Made by a program: the position numbers and the translations under genes. From Vibrio sp. 10N.286.49.B3 (GTDB lineage Bacteria > Pseudomonadota > Gammaproteobacteria > Enterobacterales > Vibrionaceae), in assembly GCF_002873395.1 (NCBI RefSeq), contig NZ_MCUV01000016.1, positions 1 through 61,580 on the forward strand: a stretch of DNA of 61,580 bases. The letters are read 5' to 3'. Shown here one piece after another: positions 52,238 through 61,580 of the stretch. The stretch's first letter is position 1. Each line of letters opens with the position of its first letter. The notes beneath the pieces are model-generated. The model was not told the DNA's origin, searched no databases, and was given only the letters and a program-made list of their open reading frames with translations.

Positions 52238-52813
52238 CTAATGAACCGTTGTTGACGGCGCTGGCTCTGGTCTCACACCGAACTCAGCATGTACTGTTAA
52301 TACGCAAGCTTTAATATGTTCGATCACTTGCTCTAACAATTGAGCTTGCTCATTAAGGTCATCATCTTCATCAATACCTAACTTTGCCATCTCTTCTAAA
52401 TCAGCAAGCGCTTCTTTCACATCTTCTGAAGCAGAGTTGAGTTTTGCCCCAACGAGACCAAGACCTGAAATAAAATGATTTACCCACTCTGAAACACCAT
52501 CAGCAATGTCAAATAAGCTAGCACTCGCCTCTTCATCTGGCAGTAGCAAAGATAGCTCCATATCTGAACCAGTGATTTCACTGATCGTTGCTGTCAATGT
52601 TGTCTCGGCAAGTTGTAACGCTCGATCTGGCCAACCCATTCCTTCGTTGGTGTAATCAAAAATCAATGGCTGCCAGCTTTTATCGCTTAAGCTCAAACCG
52701 CCACTTAACATTCCTGTTAATAAACCATGCATTTCTGCTGGTGTTACCGCCAAGCTTGAAGACTGTAGCTCAGTTGCCGTCGTTAAGTAATCAGGTAAGG
52801 TTATTTCGCTCAT
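52238..52813 (-). CDS. ygfB: UPF0149 family protein YgfB
   Basis: 191-aa acidic helical protein of the YecA/YgfB family. Conserved parts are [16 protein letters not shown] near residue 23, [16 protein letters not shown] near 111 and EVIEH-like [13 protein letters not shown] near 160. Its role is not established in enteric bacteria. In Pseudomonas a homologue affects antibiotic-resistance gene expression. ATG 52813 is preferred over a GTG four codons upstream. First in the ygfB-ubiH-ubiI series and divergent from zapA. Confidence 0.88.
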   Translation of the reverse strand: MSEITLPDYLTTATELQSSSLAVTPAEMHGLLTGMLSGGLSLSDKSWQPLIFDYTNEGMGWPDRALQLAETTLTATISEITGSDMELSLLLPDEEASASLFDIADGVSEWVNHFISGLGLVGAKLNSASEDVKEALADLEEMAKLGIDEDDDLNEQAQLLEQVIEHIKACVLTVHAEFGVRPEPAPSTTVH

Positions 52814-53059
52814 GAATGGACTCACTCGAATCTAGTTATGTAAGCAACAATCCTATCATTTCACCCTTAATGCGCAAATGCTGATCTCATCAATTATGCA
52901 CAGCATTTGCTCAAATTGTTGAATTACTGTGTTGTTAGCCAATGATTTAAACATTGAGTTAGCGAAAGACTTGAATCTTGTCACTGCTTTACCTATAGTT
53001 TCCCCCTCGATGGTTGCAGTGAAGCCCATCTTAGGTAGCGCGTAAAGAGTTCATTCATC

Positions 53060-53374
53060 ATGAGTAATCAAGCGGTAGACGTAGAAATTTTAGGAAAGCT
53101 AACTCGAGTTAACTGTCCCAGTGGGCAGGAAGACGCTTTAGTTCAAGCTGCACAAGATCTTGATAATCGCTTGAAAGAGATGGCTGAACGTACTAAGGTC
53201 ACCAATGAAGTCAAGCTATTGACTATTGCAGCGCTTAATATATGTTATGAGTTACAAACTCAGCAGCATAGTGCTGATGACCAAAACAAGTTACTGGCTG
53301 AGCGAATGGAAAAGCTCACCGCATCTCTTGAAGGTGCACTCAAAAATGTACCGCAAGGACAGCTAACTCGTTAA
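53060..53374 (+). CDS. zapA: cell division protein ZapA
   Basis: Small cytosolic protein that crosslinks FtsZ filaments. 104 aa: an N-terminal FtsZ-binding globular part (VDVEILGKLTRVNCPSGQEDALVQAAQDLDNRL) and a C-terminal dimerising coiled coil (NKLLAERMEKLTASLEGAL). The zapA-6S RNA-fau order is conserved in gammaproteobacteria. Confidence 0.96.
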   Translation: MSNQAVDVEILGKLTRVNCPSGQEDALVQAAQDLDNRLKEMAERTKVTNEVKLLTIAALNICYELQTQQHSADDQNKLLAERMEKLTASLEGALKNVPQGQLTR

Positions 53375-53400
53375 TCGATATATCGATAACGATCTAAATT

Positions 53401-53579
53401 TACCCTGGAGTGTTTGTCAGAGGATTTAAGTCCCCGAGCCGATAAGCAATCCCTAAGGGTTAGTACTTGAGTGCTATTGAGCATGCTCGGCTAGTATCGA
53501 GAAGCCTACGGTAATCATTACTGATCCGCCTTGAACTACTGGTTCAAGGGCCATCTATTCTCAACGGCACTTTGGGGTA
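53401..53579 (+). ncRNA. ssrS: 6S RNA
   Basis: Regulator that binds sigma-70 RNA polymerase in stationary phase by mimicking an open promoter. The ends pair as ACCCTGGAGTG with CACTTTGGGGT (11 bp with G-U pairs). The core carries GTCCCCGAGCC (5' side) opposite GAGCATGCTCGG, then GAGAAGCCT, and the late hairpin CCTTGAAC-TACTG-GTTCAAGG, all recognisable from E. coli 6S RNA. Position between zapA and fau is the standard one. Exact ends are estimated. Confidence 0.94.
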
Positions 53580-53585
53580 ATCTCT

Positions 53586-54188
53586 ATGATCACACGATCA
53601 CGTTCAGACTATCGTAAACTCATTCGCGCTCAGCGACATGCTCTTTCCGTCTCACAACAAAATCATGCTAGCCAGCAGTTATTGCAGCAATGCCTTTCTC
53701 TCGATTTATTCAAACAAGCTCAACATATTGCACTCTACCTACCGTCCGATGGTGAAATCGATACACATGCACTAATCACTGCATTGTGGCAACAACAAAA
53801 ACAGGTCTACCTACCGGTATTGCATCCCTTATCACCGGGTCATCTGCTCTTTCTTCACTACTTACCATCAACGCCAATGGTAACGAATAAATACGGTATT
53901 TCTGAGCCTAAACTCGACCAACGTTTAATCAAACCAAGTTCACAACTCGACTTGATCGTTACCCCACTGGTCGCATTTGATCAAAACGGCCAACGCCTCG
54001 GTATGGGAGGAGGCTATTATGATCGAACGCTTGAAGCATGGTTTCAGACTGGTAAGGGGGCTCAACCTTTAGGTATTGCTCATGACTGTCAACAAGTGGA
54101 CCTGCTCCCCTCAGAGCACTGGGACATCCCACTACCAACTATTATTACGCCTTCTCATGTTTGGCAGTGGTCTAGACAAAATAAATGA
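53586..54188 (+). CDS. fau: 5-formyltetrahydrofolate cyclo-ligase
   Basis: Converts 5-formyl-THF to 5,10-methenyl-THF using ATP. 200 aa: YRKLIRAQRHALS at the N-terminus, YLPSDGEIDTHALI near residue 53, DLIVTPLVAFDQNGQRLGMGGGYYDRTL near 121 (the phosphate-binding GMGGGYYDR). It directly follows 6S RNA. In E. coli the two are co-transcribed. Confidence 0.94.
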   Translation: MITRSRSDYRKLIRAQRHALSVSQQNHASQQLLQQCLSLDLFKQAQHIALYLPSDGEIDTHALITALWQQQKQVYLPVLHPLSPGHLLFLHYLPSTPMVTNKYGISEPKLDQRLIKPSSQLDLIVTPLVAFDQNGQRLGMGGGYYDRTLEAWFQTGKGAQPLGIAHDCQQVDLLPSEHWDIPLPTIITPSHVWQWSRQNK

Positions 54189-54295
54189 TCATATTTTCAC
54201 GTCATCCCCTGCCTCTAACTCACTTTTAAGTATATAATCCTGCTCATCGCGCAAACGATATCGCATCCATAAAAATGAACACTCAGGAGATGAGC

Positions 54296-54952
54296 ATGAC
54301 TCAAGATGAAATGAAAAAAGCAGCAGGTTGGGCAGCACTACAGTATGTTGAACCAGGCAGCATTGTCGGTGTAGGCACAGGCTCAACTGTTAATCACTTC
54401 ATCGATGCTCTAGGGACGATGAAAGGGGAAATTAAAGGCGCAGTATCAAGCTCTGTCGCTTCAACAGAGCGCTTAGAAGCCCTTGAGATCCCGGTTTTTG
54501 AATGTAACGATGTCTTTTCTTTAGATGTCTACGTTGATGGCGCTGATGAAATCGATGCAAGCCGTGCAATGATCAAAGGCGGTGGCGCTGCATTAACTCG
54601 TGAAAAAATTGTTGCTGCTATTTCAGATAAATTTATCTGTATCGTTGATGGTACAAAAGCCGTTGACGTTCTAGGTCGCTTCCCTCTGCCAGTGGAAGTT
54701 ATCCCGATGGCGCGTTCATATGTTGCACGTCAACTGCTAAAGCTTGGTGGTGACCCTGTTTACCGTGAAGGTGTCGTTACTGATAATGGCAACATCATCA
54801 TCGATGTGCATGGATTAAGCATTACCAACCCAAAACAGCTTGAAGACGATATAAATGCACTTGCAGGCGTGGTTACCGTTGGTCTATTTGCTCATCGTGG
54901 TGCTGACGTGATCATTACTGGTACACCTGAAGGGGCAAAAATCGAAGAATAA
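54296..54952 (+). CDS. rpiA: ribose-5-phosphate isomerase A
   Basis: Interconverts ribose 5-phosphate and ribulose 5-phosphate in the pentose phosphate pathway. 218 aa. [13 protein letters not shown] near residue 25, [15 protein letters not shown] YVDGADEID near 79, [12 protein letters not shown] near 94, and [17 protein letters not shown] near 121. The start at 54296 is chosen because AGGAG (54285-54289) is six bases upstream. Earlier in-frame ATGs at 54275 and 54290 lie before or inside that site. Confidence 0.97.
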   Translation: MTQDEMKKAAGWAALQYVEPGSIVGVGTGSTVNHFIDALGTMKGEIKGAVSSSVASTERLEALEIPVFECNDVFSLDVYVDGADEIDASRAMIKGGGAALTREKIVAAISDKFICIVDGTKAVDVLGRFPLPVEVIPMARSYVARQLLKLGGDPVYREGVVTDNGNIIIDVHGLSITNPKQLEDDINALAGVVTVGLFAHRGADVIITGTPEGAKIEE

Positions 54953-54977
54953 CGGCTAGATATTGTTATTTGATTAC

Positions 54978-55006
54978 AAACGGCACTTAAGAGTGCCGTT
55001 TTTTTA
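54978..55006 (+). terminator. rpiA terminator
   Basis: AAACGGCACT-TAAG-AGTGCCGTTTTTTT, an 8-bp stem and a long T run, 25 nt after the rpiA stop. Confidence 0.92.
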
Positions 55007-55197
55007 TTTTTTGCATATAAAATTATTCCTTATTCCTTAATTTTCTTACCCAAATGATTTTTTTTTTGTTACTTTATTAAGCAGAAGACGCACAGGGATA
55101 ACGTTTGCTTCTATACAGAATAGTGATAGATAAATCATCAAATCGCTTTACTGTATGTGCGCCGCATTTTCCCCTTCCCATTTTAAGGACGATAATA

Positions 55198-56427
55198 ATG
55201 GCTAAAGTATCACTGGAAAAAGATAAGATTAAGATCCTCTTGCTTGAGGGACTCCACCCTTCATCTGTAGAAGTATTCCAATCAGCAGGTTACACCAACA
55301 TAGAATACCATAAAGGGTCGTTAGGGGAAGAAGAGCTTTTAGAAGCTGTTAAAGATGCCCATTTTATCGGGATACGCTCTCGCACCAATATTAGTCAAGA
55401 AGTCGTTGATGCTGCAGAAAAATTAGTTGCTGTGGGTTGTTTCTGTATCGGTACAAACCAAGTTAATCTTGAAGCAACCGCTAAACGTGGTATTCCTGTA
55501 TTTAATGCGCCTTTCTCTAATACTCGTAGTGTTGCCGAGCTAGTTCTAGGGCAAGTTTTACTCCTATTGCGTGGTATTCCTGAAAAGAACGCTCTAGCTC
55601 ACCGTGGCATTTGGAAAAAAAGTGCAGATAATTCATACGAAGCTCGTGGCAAGCGTTTAGGTATTATTGGCTACGGTCATATCGGTACTCAGTTAGGTAT
55701 TATTGCTGAAAACCTAGGCATGCGTGTTTATTTCTATGATATTGAAAATAAACTGTCATTAGGTAACGCAACTCAAGTTCATACAATGAGTGAGTTACTC
55801 AATAAATGTGATGTCATCTCTCTGCACGTACCTGAAACGGACGGCACTAAAAACATGATGGGCAAGGAAGAGTTTGCACGCATGAAGCCAGGCTCAATAT
55901 TTATCAATGCCGCTCGTGGTACTGTTGTTGATATACCTGCACTTTGCGAAGCACTTGAGTCAGGACATTTAGGTGGCGCTGCGGTCGATGTATTCCCAAC
56001 AGAGCCTGCAACCAATGCTCAACCTTTTGAGTCCCCATTAATGAAGTTTGATAATGTAATTTTGACGCCTCATGTGGGTGGATCAACTCAAGAAGCACAA
56101 GAGAACATTGGTATCGAAGTTGCTGGTAAAATGGCGAAATATTCTGACAATGGCTCAACACTATCTAGCGTAAACTTCCCTGAGGTTTCACTACCGCTAC
56201 ATACTGGTACTTCTCGCTTATTGCATATTCACGAAAACCGCCCTGGTATTTTAACGCAAATTAACACTATCTTTGCCGATGAAGGTATCAACATTGCGGG
56301 TCAATACCTACAAACAAATCCCAATATTGGTTATGTGGTGATTGATATTCAAGCAAGCCGCTCAGAAGAAGCATTATCAAAACTAAAAGAGGTTGAAGGC
56401 ACTATTCGCGCTCGTCTTCTTCACTAA
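55198..56427 (+). CDS. serA: D-3-phosphoglycerate dehydrogenase
   Basis: First enzyme of serine synthesis. From ATG 55198 (AAGGACGATAATA upstream) it is 409 aa. NAD-binding loop GIIGYGHIGTQLGIIAE near residue 157, catalytic Arg/His regions (FINAARGTVVDIPAL; TPHVGGSTQEAQENIG), and a C-terminal ACT domain (HENRPGILTQINTIFADEGINIAGQYL) that binds L-serine for feedback inhibition in this length class. The 31 upstream in-frame codons do not belong to the family. It follows rpiA after a terminator. Confidence 0.97.
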   Translation: MAKVSLEKDKIKILLLEGLHPSSVEVFQSAGYTNIEYHKGSLGEEELLEAVKDAHFIGIRSRTNISQEVVDAAEKLVAVGCFCIGTNQVNLEATAKRGIPVFNAPFSNTRSVAELVLGQVLLLLRGIPEKNALAHRGIWKKSADNSYEARGKRLGIIGYGHIGTQLGIIAENLGMRVYFYDIENKLSLGNATQVHTMSELLNKCDVISLHVPETDGTKNMMGKEEFARMKPGSIFINAARGTVVDIPALCEALESGHLGGAAVDVFPTEPATNAQPFESPLMKFDNVILTPHVGGSTQEAQENIGIEVAGKMAKYSDNGSTLSSVNFPEVSLPLHTGTSRLLHIHENRPGILTQINTIFADEGINIAGQYLQTNPNIGYVVIDIQASRSEEALSKLKEVEGTIRARLLH

Positions 56428-56455
56428 ACCTTAGAATTTAGTCACACAATAAAAA

Positions 56456-56480
56456 AAGGGGATCTCAATGAGATCCCCTT
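56456..56480. terminator. terminator between serA and mscS
   Basis: AAGGGGATCTCA-ATGAGATCCCCTT with a run of seven A on the plus strand, giving the best T run on the minus (mscS) side. Some function for serA is possible. Confidence 0.88.
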
Positions 56481-56500
56481 CTGCATTTCGAGTGCTTAAT

Positions 56501-57370
56501 TTAGTCTTCTTGCTTATTCAAATGCACATCCATTTGAGGGAATGGGATTTCAATACCTTCAGCGTCTAGCGCTTCTTTTATCTCTTGTAGTGAAGAAAAA
56601 TACACATCCCAGTACTCTGCCGTTTTAACCCATGGACGAACCACAAAGTTCACTGAAGAGTCCGCAAGCGCAACCACACCAATGGTTGGTGCGGGAGTGG
56701 TTAGAATACGCGAATCTTCTGCTAAAACGCGAGTAATCACTTCTTTGGTCTTTTTAAGATCGGCTTTGTAAGAAACCCCAATGACATGATCAATACGGCG
56801 AGTAGCATGGCGAGAGTAGTTTGTGATCGGTGAACCAATAACGCCACCATTTGGTACCACGACCATTTTGTTATCAGGCGTTGTTAATACGGTTTGGAAA
56901 ATTTGAATTGATTCAACAGAACCGGCTACACCACCAACTTCCACATAGTCACCCGACTTAAATGGGCGAAATGCAACAATAAGTACGCCTGCAGCAAAGT
57001 TAGATAGAGAACCTTGCAACGCTAAACCTATGGCTAAACCCGCGGCACCAATAACAGCGACAACAGATGCAGTTTGTACCCCTATTCGACCAAGCGCCGC
57101 AATAAGGACAATAACAAATAATGTATAACGAACTAGCGCATGAATAAATTCAATAACCGCTTTGTCCATTTCTTTTTTTTCTAAAATCTTAGCGACACTA
57201 CCAGCAATGGTTTTAACGATAAGATTACCAATGAATAAAATCAAAATAGCCGAAATAATATTCACGCCATATTGAATTAAAAGTTCCGAGTTATTATTTA
57301 GCCACTGTTGAACACTAGAAAGCGTCTCTACAATTGGGTCTTCCACTACACTCGACAAGTCATTTGCCAT
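56501..57370 (-). CDS. mscS: small-conductance mechanosensitive channel MscS
   Basis: Inner-membrane heptameric channel that releases solutes on osmotic downshock. 289 aa: three N-terminal membrane helices, the pore helix with Gly/Ala packing (VAVIGAAGLAIGLALQGSLSNFAAGVLI) near residues 95-122, then the beta domain (FRPFKSGDYVEVGGVAGSVESI, PNGGVIGSPITNYS) and the C-terminal alpha/beta domain. The position between serA and fbaA is the usual one. Confidence 0.95.
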   Translation of the reverse strand: MANDLSSVVEDPIVETLSSVQQWLNNNSELLIQYGVNIISAILILFIGNLIVKTIAGSVAKILEKKEMDKAVIEFIHALVRYTLFVIVLIAALGRIGVQTASVVAVIGAAGLAIGLALQGSLSNFAAGVLIVAFRPFKSGDYVEVGGVAGSVESIQIFQTVLTTPDNKMVVVPNGGVIGSPITNYSRHATRRIDHVIGVSYKADLKKTKEVITRVLAEDSRILTTPAPTIGVVALADSSVNFVVRPWVKTAEYWDVYFSSLQEIKEALDAEGIEIPFPQMDVHLNKQED

Positions 57371-57694
57371 GTTTACATCCTTAAAATAAATAGATTATGT
57401 TTAAACAATTACTACTTCTTTTTTTAAGCAATAATAATCCCTGTTAGCGACTGAACATCACGCCAGTTTTAACGCCAAATCTCCATTTTTAGCCGACCAT
57501 ACTCAGCGATACCAATGTAACAATAGGTAAATATTGGTATTTAAATATGTTCTATCTAAAAGATAACGCAATTTAATGAAAAGTGGGGATTTTTTAAGGA
57601 AATGTTTGTCTTTTTCTTGTTTATACGAAAAAGCCCACTCAAATGAGTGGGCTTGATAAAACATGACGAATAAACGCCAATGAATTAGTCTAAA
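57371..57694. other. 324-nt intergenic region between fbaA and mscS
   Basis: Holds the fbaA terminator (57628-57654), an AT-rich stretch that should carry the mscS promoter, and a small imperfect hairpin TACCAAT...ATTGGTA (57510-57539). No coding frame with a ribosome site was seen. Confidence 0.55.
57628..57654 (-). terminator. fbaA terminator
   Basis: Minus strand: AAGCCCACTCA-TT-TGAGTGGGCTTTTTCG, a 9-11-bp stem with a T run, about 40 nt after the fbaA stop. Confidence 0.9.
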
Positions 57695-58771
57695 TTATAG
57701 TACGTCGATTGCGTTAAGGTCAGCAAATGCTTTCTCAAGACGAGCAACCATAGACGATTGACCAGCACGTAGCCATACGCGTGGATCGTAGTGCTTCTTG
57801 TTAGGAGCAGCTTCGCCAGTTGGGTTACCAATTTGACCTTGTAGGAAGTCAAAGTTCTCAGCAGAATAAGTACGGATACCATCCCAAGTTGCCCACTGTG
57901 TATCAGTATCGATGTTCATTTTGATAACACCGTAGCCGATAGACTCTTGGATTTCAGCTTCAGAAGAACCAGAACCACCGTGGAATACGAAGTTTAGAGC
58001 GTTAGGTGCAATACCAAACTTCTCTGCACAGTATGCTTGAGAGTCACGTAGGATAGTTGGAGTTAGTACAACGTTACCTGCTTGGTAAACACCGTGTACG
58101 TTACCGAAAGATGCAGCAATAGTGAAACGTGGGCTAATAGCGCTTAGTTTCTCGTATGCGTATGCAACATCTTCTGGAGAAGTGTAAAGCTCTGATGCGT
58201 CCATATCAGTGTTATCAACACCGTCTTCTTCACCACCAGTACAACCAAGTTCGATCTCGATTGTCATGTTCATTTTAGCCATGCGCTCTAAGTACTTAGC
58301 ACATGTTTCGATGTTCTCTTCTAGAGACTCTTCAGAAAGATCAAGCATGTGAGAAGAGAATAGAGGCTTACCAGTTTCTGCAAAGAACTCTTCGCCAGCG
58401 TCTAGTAGACCGTCGATCCATGGAAGAAGTTTCTTAGCAGCGTGGTCAGTATGTAGAATAACTGGAACACCGTAAGAAGCAGCAACTGCATGTACGTATT
58501 TAGCACCAGCGACAGCACCAAGAATTTGTGCACCTTGACCTTCAAGTTTAACGCCTTTACCAGCGAAGAAACCAGCACCACCGTTAGAGAACTGAACAAC
58601 AACTGGCGCTTTAACTTTTGAAGCAGCTTCTAATACACCGTTGATAGAGTCAGTGTTTACAACGTTTACTGCTGGAAGAGCAAATTTGTTCTCTTTAGCT
58701 ACTTCAAATACTTTCTGTACGTCATCGCCAGAAATTACACCAGGTTTTACAAAATCGAAGATCTTAGACAT
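57695..58771 (-). CDS. fbaA: class II fructose-bisphosphate aldolase
   Basis: Zinc enzyme cleaving fructose 1,6-bisphosphate to DHAP and glyceraldehyde 3-phosphate. 358 aa. Zinc and catalytic residues are in VILHTDHAAKKLLPWIDG near residue 108, EIELGCTGGEEDGVDNT near 174, SFGNVHGVY near 223, and FVFHGGSGSSEAEI near 262. It follows pgk with its own terminator-bounded gap. pgk and fbaA transcription is usually linked in enteric bacteria. Confidence 0.97.
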   Translation of the reverse strand: MSKIFDFVKPGVISGDDVQKVFEVAKENKFALPAVNVVNTDSINGVLEAASKVKAPVVVQFSNGGAGFFAGKGVKLEGQGAQILGAVAGAKYVHAVAASYGVPVILHTDHAAKKLLPWIDGLLDAGEEFFAETGKPLFSSHMLDLSEESLEENIETCAKYLERMAKMNMTIEIELGCTGGEEDGVDNTDMDASELYTSPEDVAYAYEKLSAISPRFTIAASFGNVHGVYQAGNVVLTPTILRDSQAYCAEKFGIAPNALNFVFHGGSGSSEAEIQESIGYGVIKMNIDTDTQWATWDGIRTYSAENFDFLQGQIGNPTGEAAPNKKHYDPRVWLRAGQSSMVARLEKAFADLNAIDVL

Positions 58772-58875
58772 GATACTAGTCCTATATATTCTTTCGTTTT
58801 AAAATTAAAACGTTACAGTTTGAAAGTTTACAATCGTTTGCTTTCGACACTAACTAGTGTATCAAACAAACAAAA

Positions 58876-58900
58876 AAGCGGGAAATAATCATTCCCGCTT
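58876..58900 (-). terminator. terminator between pgk and fbaA
   Basis: AAGCGGGAA-TGATTA-TTTCCCGCTTTTTTG on the minus strand, immediately after the pgk stop. T runs on both sides. Some read-through into fbaA would be expected if the genes are still co-transcribed. Confidence 0.85.
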
Positions 58901-58907
58901 AAAAAAA

Positions 58908-60071
58908 TTATGCTTTAGCACGCTCTTCAAGCATTGCTACTGCTGGTAATACTTTACCTTCTACAAACTCAAGGAAAGCACCGCCACCCGTTGAGATGTA
59001 AGAAACATCAGCCTTGATACCGAACTTGTCGATAGCTGCTAGAGTATCGCCGCCACCAGCTACAGAGAAACCTGCTGATTCTGCGATTGCTTTAGAAATG
59101 CCAGCTGTACCTGCTTCGAAGTTCTTAAATTCGAATACGCCTACAGGGCCGTTCCAAAGGATTGTTTTTGCGTTACCGATGATTTCAGCAAGAGCCGCTG
59201 TTGAATCTGGACCAAGGTCAAAAATCATATCGTCATCTTGAACTTCAGAAACGTGCTTGATTTCAGCTTCAGCGTTTTCATCAAATGCTTTTGCACATGC
59301 AACATCAGTCGCAACTGGAATTGCACACTCTTTCATTAGCTTCTTAGCTGTCTCAACAAGGTCTGCTTCGTATAGAGACTTACCTACGTTGTGACCTTCT
59401 GCTGCGATAAATGTGTTAGCAATACCACCACCAACAACAAGTTGGTCAGCAATTTTAGATAGCGATTCAAGAACGGTCAGTTTAGTCGAAACTTTAGAAC
59501 CACCAACGATAGCAACTAATGGACGAGCAGGATTATCCATCGCTTTACCTAGTGCTTCAAGCTCAGCAGCAAGAAGAGGACCAGCACATGCAACAGGAGC
59601 GTAAGTACCAACACCGTGAGTTGACGCTTGTGCACGGTGAGCTGTACCAAATGCATCCATTACGAAGATGTCACATAGTGCAGCGTACTGCTTAGAAAGA
59701 GCTTCTTCGTTTTTCTTTTCGCCTTTGTTAAAGCGAACGTTTTCAAGAACAACTAATTCACCAGCATTTAATTCAAGACCATTTACGTAATCTTTTGCTA
59801 GCTTAACGTCACAATCAAGAGCGTCGTTTAGGTAGTTAACAACAGGAGCTAGAGAGAACTCTTCGTTGTACTCACCTTCAGTTGGACGGCCTAAGTGAGA
59901 AGTAACCATTACTTTTGCGCCAGCTTCTAGGCACAGTTTGATTGTTGGTAGCGATGCTAGAATACGAGCATCTGAAGTTACTTTACCGTCTTTTACTGGT
60001 ACGTTTAGGTCAGCACGGATAAAAACGCGTTTACCTGCAAGATCCAGGTCAGTCATCTTGATTACAGACAT
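58908..60071 (-). CDS. pgk: phosphoglycerate kinase
   Basis: Transfers phosphate from 1,3-bisphosphoglycerate to ADP. From ATG 60071 (AGGA upstream) it is 387 aa. [12 protein letters not shown] near residue 15, [12 protein letters not shown] near 55, [16 protein letters not shown] near 116, [12 protein letters not shown] near 186, and the C-terminal nucleotide loop [16 protein letters not shown] near 345. Located between epd and fbaA as in E. coli. Confidence 0.98.
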   Translation of the reverse strand: MSVIKMTDLDLAGKRVFIRADLNVPVKDGKVTSDARILASLPTIKLCLEAGAKVMVTSHLGRPTEGEYNEEFSLAPVVNYLNDALDCDVKLAKDYVNGLELNAGELVVLENVRFNKGEKKNEEALSKQYAALCDIFVMDAFGTAHRAQASTHGVGTYAPVACAGPLLAAELEALGKAMDNPARPLVAIVGGSKVSTKLTVLESLSKIADQLVVGGGIANTFIAAEGHNVGKSLYEADLVETAKKLMKECAIPVATDVACAKAFDENAEAEIKHVSEVQDDDMIFDLGPDSTAALAEIIGNAKTILWNGPVGVFEFKNFEAGTAGISKAIAESAGFSVAGGGDTLAAIDKFGIKADVSYISTGGGAFLEFVEGKVLPAVAMLEERAKA

Positions 60072-60206
60072 GATTAGTCCTCTCAATTAAAAATAAAAAA
60101 GTTGAAAGCTCGGCATCGTGCCAAACCTATAAATTCTTCAATTAGCTCTTTTATGGGGATAATGCATAATTATTTCAATAAGCAAAATAAAGATTTCCCC
60201 ACTTCA

Positions 60207-61265
60207 TCACATTTTTTCGTCTTTTATAGACAAAAATAACGACTTTGATGATTGCATTGCTAGTGCAGTATCGAGCATTCTATTCGCAAATCCCCATTCG
60301 TTATCGCACCATACAAGCATCTTAACTAGGTGCCCATTGCTCACTCTTGTTTGCGAACCATCAACAATGGCGCTATGAGGATCGTGATTAAAATCGATAG
60401 AAACTAGCGGCGCTTCAGTATAATCAACTATATTGTGTAATGTACACTGAGAAGCCTTAATAATGGTTTGATTTACGTCATTAACTTTCACATTTGTACT
60501 AATAGTGACGCTTAAATCCATTGCAGTCACGTTTACTGTCGGAACTCTTACAGAAATGGCTTCAAATTTGTTAGAAAATTTCGGGAAAATACGTTCGATA
60601 CCTAAATGTAGTTTAGTATCGACTGGAATTATAGATTGGCTTGCAGCACGAGTTCTGCGCAAGTCGGTATGGTAAGCATCGATAACGGGTTGGTCATTCA
60701 TCGCTGAGTGAATAGTGGTTATCGTACCTGAATCGATACCAAAAGCATCATCTAAGACTTTTATGATAGGGACAATACAGTTTGTCGTACACGAACCGCT
60801 AGAGACAATATGGTGTTCATCTTTAAGCGTCTCGTGATTAACCCCATAGATAATCGTATTATCAAGGTCATTACTGCCAGGATGAGAAAATAATACCTTG
60901 TTAGCCCCTGCTGCAATATGCGCTAAACCATCGGCTTTAGAGCCATACACACCAGTGCAATCCAATACGATATCAACCTCCAGATCTCGCCATGGAAGCA
61001 GATTAATTTCGGCTAAGTGTAAGATGGCAACAGTATCAAATTCACTGTTATTGTGATGCACATAGAGATGGCTTTGATCATGTGTGATTTTCTTTCCAAA
61101 CCGACCATGACTCGTATCGTACTGTAATAAATGTGCCATTGCTTCTGGTTGAGCAAGTTCATTCACCGCAACCACTTGGATATGTTGGTTTTTTCCACTT
61201 TCGTAAATAGCACGAAGCACATTTCGACCAATTCGGCCAAATCCATTAATTGCAACTCTAAGCAT
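60207..61265 (-). CDS. epd: D-erythrose-4-phosphate dehydrogenase
   Basis: NAD-dependent oxidation of erythrose 4-phosphate to 4-phosphoerythronate, starting the DXP-independent (PdxB) route to pyridoxal phosphate. From ATG 61265 it is 352 aa. [20 protein letters not shown] at the N-terminus, catalytic [19 protein letters not shown] near residue 154, [27 protein letters not shown], and [19 protein letters not shown] at the end. These features match Epd rather than GapA. An in-frame ATG lies three codons earlier. Order tkt-epd-pgk-fbaA is conserved. Confidence 0.95.
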   Translation of the reverse strand: MLRVAINGFGRIGRNVLRAIYESGKNQHIQVVAVNELAQPEAMAHLLQYDTSHGRFGKKITHDQSHLYVHHNNSEFDTVAILHLAEINLLPWRDLEVDIVLDCTGVYGSKADGLAHIAAGANKVLFSHPGSNDLDNTIIYGVNHETLKDEHHIVSSGSCTTNCIVPIIKVLDDAFGIDSGTITTIHSAMNDQPVIDAYHTDLRRTRAASQSIIPVDTKLHLGIERIFPKFSNKFEAISVRVPTVNVTAMDLSVTISTNVKVNDVNQTIIKASQCTLHNIVDYTEAPLVSIDFNHDPHSAIVDGSQTRVSNGHLVKMLVWCDNEWGFANRMLDTALAMQSSKSLFLSIKDEKM

Positions 61266-61390
61266 GAAGTCCATCGCTCTAGATTAAATATTAGCTATGG
61301 ATAGTAATACTGATTGTTGGCTGGATCTAATTTTTCTTCATTTGAGTGATTAAGTCGTCATGCAAATAGAGCGAGTGCCGATGTGAATGA

Positions 61391-61458
61391 TAAAAAAAAC
61401 CGAGGCTTTAAAATGTGCCATTACGATGACAAACATTTTAAAAACTCTCGGTTTTTTT
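61391..61458 (-). terminator. long terminator hairpin after tkt
   Basis: An outer stem AAAAAAACCGAG/CTCGGTTTTTTT and an inner stem TTTAAAATGT/ACATTTTAAA are separated by small bulges, with a 15-nt loop. T runs occur on both strands. It lies about 40 nt after the tkt stop and before epd. Confidence 0.8.
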
Positions 61459-61495
61459 ACATTACTTTCCTCAAATGAGTAAAGTAATTAAAAGA

Positions 61496-61580
61496 TTAAG
61501 CGAGTAATTCTTTTGCTGTATTTACTACATTCTCAGTAGTAAAACCAAACATTTTGAACAACTCACCAGCCGGTGCTGAT
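61496..61580 (-). CDS. tkt: transketolase, C-terminal end (partial)
   Basis: The last 27 codons on the minus strand read SAPAGELFKMFGFTTENVVN then TAKELLA and stop. These match the transketolase C-terminus (the E. coli enzyme has SAPAEELFKLFGFTVENVV-type ending). The rest of the gene lies beyond the right edge. Transketolase moves two-carbon units in the pentose phosphate pathway, and its position before epd is conserved. Confidence 0.9.
   Translation of the reverse strand, partial: SAPAGELFKMFGFTTENVVNTAKELLA

Overview
The window is a stretch of core chromosome from a gammaproteobacterium of the family Vibrionaceae. The evidence is gene order (csrA-lysC-alaS-recA-pncC-mutS-rpoS-nlpD-pcm-surE-truD-ispF-ispD-ftsB-eno-pyrG-mazG-relA-rlmD-barA, then acpS-pdxJ-recO-era-rnc-lepB-lepA-rseC-rseB-rseA-rpoE-nadB, then sdhE/ygfZ, ubiI-ubiH-ygfB, zapA-6S RNA-fau-rpiA-serA-mscS-fbaA-pgk-epd-tkt) together with protein sequences close to Vibrio, Aliivibrio and Photobacterium versions. 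The DNA is moderately AT-rich. I would place it in Aliivibrio or Photobacterium rather than the V. cholerae group, but sequence reading alone does not settle the genus. No rRNA operon, CRISPR array, insertion sequence, prophage or integron was seen.

Layout. (1) 1-566: four minus-strand tRNA genes, an Arg(ACG)/Ser(GCU) pair present twice, driven by a near-consensus promoter at 581-608. (2) 770-6917: csrA, lysC, alaS, recA and pncC. recA has a LexA-controlled promoter built like that of E. coli, and recX is missing from its usual place. (3) 7001-22269: mutS faces a long minus-strand series of stress, stationary-phase, isoprenoid, division, glycolytic and nucleotide genes ending with relA. (4) 22432-26736: rlmD and the divergent hybrid kinase barA. 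(5) 26802-30498: a small glycerate-use cassette (glycerate kinase, GntP-type permease, CdaR-type regulator). (6) 30620-39888: acpS through rpoE, two tightly packed operons, with a predicted sigma-E promoter upstream of rpoE. (7) 40277-47247: nadB, then an anaerobic respiration cassette (dmsABC, divergent dmsD-napF) around a perfect FNR-type palindrome. (8) 47289-53374: ygfX-sdhE, ygfZ, an unannotated structured transcript candidate, a 68-codon unknown gene, ubiI-ubiH-ygfB and zapA. (9) 53401-61580: 6S RNA, fau, rpiA, serA, mscS, then glycolytic fbaA-pgk-epd and the 3' end of tkt.

Themes. Several global regulators lie here: CsrA, BarA (which normally acts on the CsrA pathway), RpoS, RpoE/RseABC, RelA, 6S RNA and the RecA/LexA response. 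Central carbon genes (eno, fbaA, pgk, epd, tkt, rpiA, serA, glycerate kinase) are the second theme. The part most worth following is 49067-49708. It holds a candidate small RNA with a sigma-S-like -10 element, a C-rich single-stranded stretch able to pair over 9 bp with the unusually G-rich rpoS Shine-Dalgarno in this same window, and a strong terminator, followed by a small gene I do not recognise. Most of the rest is ordinary housekeeping DNA, and I found no clearly new multi-gene system.
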